A stretch of 64,000 nt of DNA, from positions 20,282 to 84,281 of the forward strand of contig JADGJA010000010.1 of the NCBI GenBank assembly GCA_027596035.1, given 5' to 3'. Below the pieces are notes generated by a model. It was not told the origin of the DNA. It ran no database searches and saw nothing but the letters and a program-made list of their open reading frames with translations. This DNA comes from Thoreauomyces humboldtii (lineage: Eukaryota > Chytridiomycota > Chytridiomycetes > Spizellomycetales > Powellomycetaceae). The stretch's first letter is position 1, and each line of letters begins with the position of its first letter. Of the stretch, positions 57,301 to 64,000 are shown piece by piece. Position numbers and translations under genes: made by a program.

Positions 57301-59184
57301 GGTTGGCAGGGCCCGTCCCGACTCGTCTGGTACCATGGCCAGCGATAAGGGCACCATCGGAAGCGGTATCAGGGAGCAGGATGGACACGTACCTCTCATT
57401 TTGAAGAAGTGCATCGGGCTTGTGGATGAGATAGGTACGCTGACTAGCCATGTGCGCGCTCAAACCTACTCTAAGAGATCATCTTCTGTCAGGTCTACAC
57501 ACGGAAGGTCTGTACCGTATCTCGGGGAGCGCTTCCACAGTGGACCGCTTGCGCCGTTTACTCGCCCTGGACGCTTCCCGAGTGCATCTGCATGTCTCGC
57601 AGGTGCCTCCGATGTCTCCCTTGAGCCCCGCCCTTTCAGCGAGCGTAGCCGCTGAAGTAAATGCAGCAAGCGAGAAGAGCCCGCAGCTGACCCGCCGCGC
57701 CTCCGGTCTATCCATTACCGGCACTTCTTCCTCTCGCTCCAGCGTTGACTTGACCCTCGTGCCGATGGAGATGAAACGAGGCTCCCGCTCGCGGAGAGCC
57801 TCTATTTCCAGTATTCCACCAGGCCTGGCCGGCCTCTCCGGTCCATCTCTGTATGACAACGATGTGCACGTTGTCACTGGTGTTATCAAAGGCTTTCTCA
57901 GACAGGGCGTAGGCTCCACGAAGGAGCCACTTTGTTCGTTTGATCTTTATGAAGCTTTCATCGCAGCTACCCGTATGTCCTTGGCGTTTCTATACATTCC
58001 GCTCGGTAAACGTGGCCTGACCTGTTTTCTTATATCCAACAGAGATCAGCGACTGGCGCGCTCGCATGATCACGATCCAAGATATCGTGCACAACCTCCC
58101 GCTCACCCTTTTCTCAACCCTCAAGTTCGTTTGTGAACATCTATACCGCGTCTCCCTCGAGTCGGACAAGAACCGTATGTCCATCCGCAACCTCTCAATT
58201 ATTTTTGGACCCACACTGCTACGACCTCCTCCCGCCTTGGATTCAATGGCTCGGATAATTGAGGATATGCCCTTTCAATGCACGCTCGTGGAAACCCTGA
58301 TCGAACAGGTCGATTGGGTGTTCGGACCCGTCGAGTTCGAGGAGGTGGAGGAAGAGGAGACGGCCTCCGTGGTCTCTGCCCGAGACGGTCCCTCACCCGA
58401 GAACGGGGAACTGGACGATGGGCATACTTCCTTGCGGTCCGATGGCGATATCGACGCTGGCGTCGCTACTACCATGACCGCGGGCATCTCGGCGACCTCG
58501 CTCGAGACCAATACCCAGAAGAACGACGGAGAGCTCGTGGCGGATCTAGGATCCAACGATGGCTCAAACGTTGGCTCAAACGTTGGCGTCGTAGGCGACG
58601 AGACTCCCGAAACCCAAGTCCACCCCAGGCCACCTCCAGTCGATGACGTGCCAGCATTGAGTTCGTCCACGACGCCTCCGCGCGCCCGACAATCGCGCAA
58701 CAAGATGGAACGACGACGAGGTCAGCTTATGCCGGCAACCTACCTGAGCGAGCTTCGCGCCGTGGACGGAAACCTCGAAGCTTTCGCTTCCTCCAGGTCC
58801 CTGCATAGCGCCGCAACTGCCGCAGAGGCTTCGAGTTTCCAACACGACGGACGACCTGAGCGCGAGAACAATTTTGAAACCCCCGTTCCCGCCGATGGCC
58901 ACGTCGACGAGTTTTCATCGGTTAAGACTATACCTACGGCCCACCCCTATCACGTACCCGTCTCTCCCGCCCTCCCCTTGTCACCTTCGGCGCGCACACG
59001 TTCGGCTTCCACATCCCTTGGCTATTCCTCCACGTCGGCACTGCCGCCGCGCCCAAGTTCGCCATCGATCGGCTCTAAGGGCTCCTCCTCCGACTCGTTG
59101 GCCACTCCTGCCCTACCTCCACCGCGTCTCAGTTTAAACTTTGACGAGGCTGAAAACTCTTTCTTGGGACAGTTACTGGACTAG
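54319..59184 (+). CDS. RhoGAP protein with PH-like region
   Basis: GTPase-activating protein for Rho-family switches, likely acting at the membrane in polarity or actin control. Seven exons give 1503 aa: 54319-55140, 55205-55828, 55889-57151, 57204-57329, 57380-57434, 57493-57972, 58043-59184. After a disordered N-terminus, SSWPVLKSGLLLRKK and EVRGRYLMFYVLHD look like the first and later strands of a PH domain split by loops. The GAP domain starts at RPFGVGL (exon 4) and continues DGHVPLILKKCI, then GLHTEGLYRISGSA, whose Arg (57516-57518) is the arginine finger. A low-complexity insert of about 80 residues interrupts it before DNDVHVVTGVIKGFLR. It resumes with LPLTLFSTLKFVCEHL and NRMSIRNLSIIFGPTLLRPP, which holds the conserved Asn and F-G-P-T-L block. 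The C-terminal 300 residues are disordered. The short exons 57204-57329 and 57380-57434 are needed: the unspliced open frame would lose the FGVGL motif. Confidence 0.85.
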
Positions 59185-59511
59185 TTACGCCGCCGTACTT
59201 CCCCCTTTCGTATCACCCGTTACCCTCAGTTTAGCAAACATTTTTTTCCCGATCATTTTACATAGGCGGAAGGAGCTTTCTCTCCCGCATGTCCTCTCTC
59301 ACACTTTTATCTTGCAAATACATGTGTTTTCTCAAGGCGAAGTGTCTTCCAAATACCGGTAGTGTCTGCGTAATGTACAACTGTATGCTCGGGCTGCTGT
59401 GCCACCCGTTTGTGGCACAGCGTATTCTGGTTTTACGCGTTGTTTTCCCGTCAAATACCCCATCCCTCAGACTGGGAAGCCCTCCCGTCTTTGAGGATCG
59501 AGGGAGGAGCT
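59185..59511. other. intergenic
   Basis: 3' flank of the RhoGAP gene and leader of the next plus-strand gene. T- and C-rich. No coding or RNA signal was recognised. Confidence 0.4.
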
Positions 59512-60541
59512 ATGGAGCTCTCAATAACGCTGAAGACTCCCTATCGCCGCTTTATGGTCACCGATCGCTACAAGATCACAACGTCACAGCGTCTCGCCCG
59601 GATCCATCATTCGCAGTGAGCTTCCGCTACCACTTCTTCCTTCTCCCCCCTGTGAGCAAGCCCCTGTCACGCTAATACTCACGGCGTGCCTTGCCTGTTA
59701 CTCCGAAGATATAACCAGGAAGCACTCTTTCCGCCAACGCCAGCATCCGGAGACGCATCCGATCGATCCGGCTCGCCTACCGCCCTCTTCGGCACGCCGA
59801 CAACCCCGCAGACGGCATCAGCGCCGGACAAAGTCATTACCGACCTCACCTGGGTCTCGTGCGATGCCCTTGCAGACTACATCATGCTCCTCGCGGGGTC
59901 CGAGGACTGCGTGGACCGGGAAGTGTCATTCGAGCTGATCCGTCGAGCACCTCCCGTGGAGAGCGGCACCGACAGCGACCTCCCATCGGACGACCCGACC
60001 GTCGCGTCCTCGTCCACTCGCACCGTCGAGTCCAGTCTGTTCGAGACGCCGGCGGCGTCCATGCTTCGCACCAAGATCTCCCTGTGCAGTCCTTCGTTCA
60101 CCCTCGCGTCGCCCATCGTCTCCGAGAGCTGGTCCCGACATCGCGACTGGCACCTCCGTGCCTTCGACCTGGGAGCCGTGACGCCGACCCTGCAGGAGGT
60201 CAACGTCCGCGGTCGACTCGCGAGGGGTCAGTTCTTGGCCGATCTCGATGGTTTCTTCCATCTCGCGAAAACTTTCCAGGAGCAGGAGCAGGCTCTCGAG
60301 AGGACCGTCGGGAGATACGTCAAAGGTAGGGGGGTCCACGATCCGTCACGGCTTTGGGTTAGGGCAAAGAGCCAAACTAACAGAAACCTTCCGCTCTCAA
60401 GTGTTTCGCAACGTGCTTAGCAAGCAAGATGATGGTAGGTTCAGCCTCAAGCAGATGGCGTTCTTGTCGTGCTCCCCGCGCGACCACAGACGGATTGAGG
60501 AGATGGTCAACTTGGGGCAGTTCCCGGAAGTAAATATGTAG
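59512..60541 (+). CDS. three-exon gene, unknown function
   Basis: Exons 59512-59615, 59709-60325 and 60402-60541 join in phase (introns 93 and 76 nt) to give 286 aa. The start MELSITLKTPYRRFMVTDRY is basic and polar. A Ser/Pro/Thr-rich linker follows, then a segment TDLTWVSCDALADYIMLLAG. The C-terminal part is probably helical: REVSFELIRRAPP, RTKISLCSPSFTLASPIV, ESWSRHRDWHLRAFDLG and FFHLAKTFQEQEQALERTV, closing with VFRNVLSKQDDGR and ending PEVNM. No catalytic motif, TM or signal peptide is visible. The gene lies between the RhoGAP and SH3-PX genes, but a shared role is only conjecture. Coding status is supported by the phase match at both junctions. No family could be named. Confidence 0.5.
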
Positions 60542-60761
60542 AGCTGTCGGTTCGTCATGGTGGAAGTTCTTAATACAATTATTGGACGTAGATTTTGAAG
60601 GACGATAGAATGATCCATCATCCACCCGAGGGGATAGACCACCGTAGGGACGGGGACAAGGAGTAATGACGGATGGGTAGCAAAGGAACTGTTGTGAGAA
60701 AAGGCAGGACGGATTCGGAAACTGTGCAATGCTCTTATGTGTCGATAACTATATACATGAT

Positions 60762-61925
60762 CTACTTGTATGACTCCATGAACTCCTCCGCGTCGAACTC
60801 GGCGTGAGGAGGGCTGATGCGATCCTTCCTTCCCACCATCGACAGCTTGGCCCTCATCTCTTCCGCCAGGTGGTCCGCACCGTCCGCCCGTTCGTCGCCG
60901 CCGTACAGAGTAGAGACCTGATCCATCTTCGAGGAGACCGAAGGCTGTCTGGATCGCGTCTTGGCTGCCGACTCGGTGACGGAGAACCCGGAATCCCGGC
61001 GCGGCCCGTCGACCGGATTCCTCTCGGCCTCGGACCGAGGTGAGAAAAAGTGTTTGATGATCCCGGACTCGAACATGTCTACGGGCATGGTGTGGCAGAG
61101 ATGAGAGAGGTAGACCTCCATGAGCTGCTCGTGTTCGCCCACGGACATCGCGAGTGAGAATGGTGGCGGCAGGACTGGCAGGAACTTTCGAGAGTCGTCG
61201 TAAGGGCCGAAGAATTGGGACAGAGAGTTGGAGAGGATGAGGAAGTCGGTGTACGATCGAGACAGTAGATGAGCAGACCTTTGCCGACGGACGCGGATCG
61301 TGTAGACGAGATCGCGGCGTGGATGCGTGGATGTGAGGACGGGTGGTTCGGACGTTCGGCCTGCCGAAATGAGCTCTGCGTCGATGATTCGGTCGGTCGA
61401 GATGCCACTAGATGGTACCGGAACACTGTGCTGTTGAAGGGTGGTAGATCGCGCCAATGGTGGTCGCCGTGGATCGACTTGATTTACCGAAACGTTGCGA
61501 GGAATGGTCTCCGATCGCCGCTGCTGATTCTGATCTGGAGATGGGGCAAGCAGGTTGCCGTCAGAATGACGCCGGATGTTGGACGAGAGATAGGAGAAGG
61601 CTTTTCTGATGGCACCCGGCTTGGCTGCGGCAGCAGGCGCCGGACGGGCAGGTGGAGCGATTTTCTTTGCGGTGACTGGACTGCCTCCCCCCAGAAGATC
61701 GACTTGCTCAAAGTAGGAGATGGGTACTCGGCCGCAGATGGCGGAGCGTGCGAAGGGTGTCGAGTACTGTGTGGACACAAAGTACAAGCCATTTTCCTGA
61801 TCCGTGCTGAGGACGTAAAAGGCTTGACTTTGGCGAAACGAAAGGAGGGCGTTGCCGTCGGCAGCCTTCGGAGCGATGAAGTCGGCGATTGCGCAGACCT
61901 TGAAGATGCAGCCTGATGCGGCCAT
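60762..61925 (-). CDS. SH3-PX domain protein (Bem1-like signalling adaptor)
   Basis: A single exon of 387 aa from ATG 61925. Residues 8-75 fit an SH3 domain: CAIADFIAPKAADGNALLSF, then GLYFVSTQYSTPFARSAICG and VPISYFEQV, with the ALYDF-like start, a hydrophobic core and the closing V-P-x-x-Y-[FV]. A Pro/Ser-rich linker follows. Residues about 205-300 look like a PX domain: VYTIRVRRQRSAHLLSRSYT, DFLILSNSLSQFF, a proline-rich LPVLPPPF loop and EQLMEVYLSHLCHTMP. PX domains bind phosphoinositides. The C-terminal tail is charged and disordered. The SH3 + PX order is that of Bem1/Scd2-type scaffolds, which link Cdc42 to its effectors, but this protein has only one SH3 and no PB1 is seen. It could equally be another SH3-PX adaptor. 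Confidence 0.75.
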   Translation of the reverse strand: MAASGCIFKVCAIADFIAPKAADGNALLSFRQSQAFYVLSTDQENGLYFVSTQYSTPFARSAICGRVPISYFEQVDLLGGGSPVTAKKIAPPARPAPAAAAKPGAIRKAFSYLSSNIRRHSDGNLLAPSPDQNQQRRSETIPRNVSVNQVDPRRPPLARSTTLQQHSVPVPSSGISTDRIIDAELISAGRTSEPPVLTSTHPRRDLVYTIRVRRQRSAHLLSRSYTDFLILSNSLSQFFGPYDDSRKFLPVLPPPFSLAMSVGEHEQLMEVYLSHLCHTMPVDMFESGIIKHFFSPRSEAERNPVDGPRRDSGFSVTESAAKTRSRQPSVSSKMDQVSTLYGGDERADGADHLAEEMRAKLSMVGRKDRISPPHAEFDAEEFMESYK

Positions 61926-62138
61926 CGAGGACGAAGTGTTCGTATGTCGGTAGCGATGTGATGAATGGAGGGTACAGTACGTCCAGCCGGAAGGCAGCAG
62001 CTCTTGATGGTCAAGGTATAGCTCGAACGCTTTCCCGTTGTAATTGAGCGTGCGAGGACGAGGCGAGGCTTGGCGGGGAAAGGAACCTCTGATTGATGGG
62101 TTGTCCCCTTCTGCCAGCCTTCATAGGGGCCCCGATCG

Positions 62139-62162
62139 ACACACACACACACACTCACACAC
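62139..62162. repeat. (AC)n microsatellite
   Basis: AC dinucleotides with one CTC interruption, in the upstream region of the SH3-PX gene. Confidence 0.85.
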
Positions 62163-62747
62163 GGGGGGAGAGGAAAGAGCAGCAATCATCCTCGGTGTCT
62201 CGGAGAGTCGATTGTCGAAATGAGAGAAAAATCACACTGATGGATGGGGGGGGACGTGCCGTCACTCGGTGTCCTATTGGGCTCGCGGCATCGTCAGGGC
62301 AAAAACAGACTCTCAAACACACGGGGGACCCCGCGCTCGTTGGCTTCCCGCGCGAACGCGTTTCAAGGTTGAACTTGTACAGCGAGCTATCGAGTTCCCT
62401 TTGGGTGGCTCAATCAGCGGAGGCCGCAGCAGCGGCTCACCTGCAAACGTTGATCAATCATCAAAGCACAGCCACAGCGGTCATCCTAAGGTTCGACAGT
62501 CCTAGTAATGTAGACCTACCTCCGTGCCCTCCGAAATCCAGGCGCGTGAGGAAACGGGACGTGTTCTGCGGAGTTTCCAAACTGTTTGGCTCGCACAGGC
62601 CTTGCCTGACATGCCTGCCCTTCAAGTACATTGAGGCACCTTCCTCCTACTTTGCTCCAACTATCCTCCTGCTTTTCGTCATAACCCAAGATAAACAAGC
62701 TCAGCTACGAAAGTCAAGGCCGATTGACCGAGAGAGACAGAGACACT

Positions 62748-62920
62748 GCGTTTCCGGCGCCCTCGTGGCGGTGCGATGCGAAAAACTGGCGTTTCCGGCG
62801 GCCTCCTCGGGGGCGGTCCGATGCGAAAAACTGGCGTTTCCGGCGTCCCCCTCGGGGGCGGTCCGATGCGAAAAGTAGCGTTTCCGGCGTCCCCCTTGGG
62901 GGCGGTCCGATGCGAAAAAC
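62748..62920. repeat. GC-rich minisatellite, four units of 41-45 bp
   Basis: Four tandem units (62748-62788, 62789-62833, 62834-62877, 62878-62920), each starting GCGTTTCCGGCG and ending GATGCGAAAA. The centre of units 2-4 contains a CCCCC..GGGGG-type inverted repeat (for example TCCCCCTCGGGGGC) able to form a short hairpin. Confidence 0.85.
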
Positions 62921-62992
62921 ACGTGTAGTCTCTCTCGGCTTCGGTCTCGGAGGAAATCGCAAGACAGAGAGGAAAGTAAAAGCCGGGGTACA

Positions 62993-63283
62993 GCATGTTC
63001 AATTCAGGTGGCATTGACTATCTGTCTTATTGTTTACCAGAAACTTGAAAGTTCTTCGCTGCCGTAAGGAGTTGCATGTGCCTGCTCCCGATTACGCTCG
63101 AATACAAGGTAGTGAACCACGTGAACAGAATGCGTCCATCACAGCATAGCATGTTTTGTTCAAGTGGCATTGACTAGCGCGCATTCTTCTTGTCATCAGA
63201 ACGTTGAAAGTTGTATATTACCATATTATGTGCCTTCTCCCGGATTACGGTTGAATACAGGGTGCGCGAACACATTGCGTCCG
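62993..63283. repeat. diverged tandem duplication, two units of about 140 bp
   Basis: Unit 1 (about 62993-63138) and unit 2 (about 63149-63283) share GCATGTT, GGCATTGACTA, TTGAAAGTT, ATGTGCCT, CCCG(G)ATTACG, TTGAATACA/TCGAATACA and TGCGTCC in the same order and spacing, with substitutions between. Possibly an old transposon end or subtelomeric unit. Confidence 0.65.
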
Positions 63284-64000
63284 TTTGCCTCTTTTGGAGT
63301 TGCGGGTCATTAATGTATTCCCATTATAGATCTTTACTGCCTGCGGCCGCGAGGGGGAACCATCAAACATTGACCCTACCATTTTTTGAGCACATTGGAT
63401 ATTTGAAGTGTTTCCGACGCCCGTCACTGTCTAAAGTTGTTTCACATGTATCAATCAAAGAAGTCTCCAAAAAGTCTTTTGTCGGCCCAGGAGGCCTCGT
63501 CAGGATAAGGAACCCCCCGTTACGTTGTTCTGATAATCCCTCATAATCAGAGGCGCACGGATCACATCTGGGAGGACGGGCTGCGTTGGGTCGGCCCACA
63601 CCCTGGGGATGGCGGTCAGGTCCTCCACGAGGGCAGATGCTCTTCGCGTCTTTCGTGATTGCACTCAGGGATCCTGTCGGGCGGAAACGAAATTTCGAAG
63701 TCCCGAAGTCGTGAAAAGCGTTAGAGTCAGGGGATGGCATAATCTTCTCGGCGGGTGCCTGATGTCCAGCGTTTGTCCCCGAGAGCAAATTACCAGGCTG
63801 AATCAGAGGACTTTTTCTGAGTCCGGAGGAATGCTTTCTCCTCTCGAACGCAGGCCCCGGCAGCAAAGCGAGAGCGGATATAGGTTGACTCCAATATGTC
63901 AGTGATGGTTTCAGTGACGTGAGGTACGTTTGGGCAAACGCGAGCTGGCCGCTGAAGAGTCTGAAAAGGTCCGTGCCTCCTCAGCCGGACGGTCAAATGC

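Larger units (their letters stand above)
61926..64000. other. repeat-rich intergenic region, no convincing gene
   Basis: Contains an (AC)n tract (62139-62162), a GC-rich minisatellite (62748-62920) and two diverged copies of a segment of about 140 bases (62993-63283). ORFs across the minisatellite are repeats of the same GC-rich units. ORFs at 63363-63866 (minus) and 63609-63905 (plus) overlap each other and show no motif. This looks like an accessory or subtelomere-like segment, but nothing here proves that. Confidence 0.45.

Noticed and set aside
62679..63017. ORFs of 70-110 codons with repeated peptide blocks at the minisatellite
   Set aside because: The repeats are the GC-rich minisatellite translated in all frames, not a repeat protein; no start or partner exon.
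1..64000. CRISPR arrays, phage or bacterial operons
   Set aside because: No regularly spaced palindromic repeats, Shine-Dalgarno pattern or phage genes; genes are intron-containing and eukaryotic.

Overview
The window is nuclear DNA of a flagellated (zoosporic) fungus, most likely a chytrid. The genes are dense and carry many short GT-AG introns (mostly 50-80 nt, often with CTAAC/CTGAC-like branch sites). The gene set mixes fungal and eukaryotic housekeeping genes with a complete axonemal inner-arm dynein heavy chain, which non-flagellated fungi have lost, and a fungal hybrid sensor kinase with a MASE1-type membrane sensor. No prokaryotic operons, phage, CRISPR array or intact transposon was seen. 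Exon models were built by eye from splice signals, reading phase and family motifs. All multi-exon models close in phase.

Layout. 1-3.7 kb: 3' end of ribosomal protein S4, RCL1 (18S rRNA processing) on the minus strand, and a small secreted cysteine-containing protein with a GPI-type tail. 4.4-8.2 kb: a five-exon hybrid histidine kinase whose phosphoacceptor His is an Asp but whose two receiver domains look intact. 8.6-14.6 kb: ISD11 (iron-sulfur assembly) divergent from a 13-exon NTO1/BRPF-like chromatin reader. 15.5-20.4 kb: a multi-pass membrane protein, RPL13 and a membrane-anchored SRPBCC/START-like protein. 20.6-23.9 kb: two multi-exon minus-strand genes of unknown function. 24.4-27.8 kb: an IPI1/TEX10 homolog with an in-frame TAG, overlapped by an imperfect inverted duplication and followed by a telomere-like repeat.

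27.9-32.1 kb: an uncertain small ORF, peroxisomal acyl-CoA oxidase and an F-box-like protein. 33.0-46.4 kb: the dynein heavy chain (modelled at 4143 aa). 46.7-53.0 kb: THO2, the scaffold of the THO mRNA-export complex (13 exons). 54.3-61.9 kb: a PH-like/RhoGAP protein, an unknown three-exon gene and an SH3-PX protein. 62-64 kb: no convincing gene, but minisatellite and diverged duplicated repeats.

Several genes serve ribosome production (RPS4, RPL13, RCL1, IPI1) and several serve nuclear gene expression (NTO1-like, THO2), but they are interleaved on both strands and are not a functional cluster. The RhoGAP and SH3-PX proteins, about 1.6 kb apart, both fit membrane/GTPase polarity signalling. 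The points most worth following up are the histidine kinase with its catalytic motifs lost, and the rearranged IPI1 locus.
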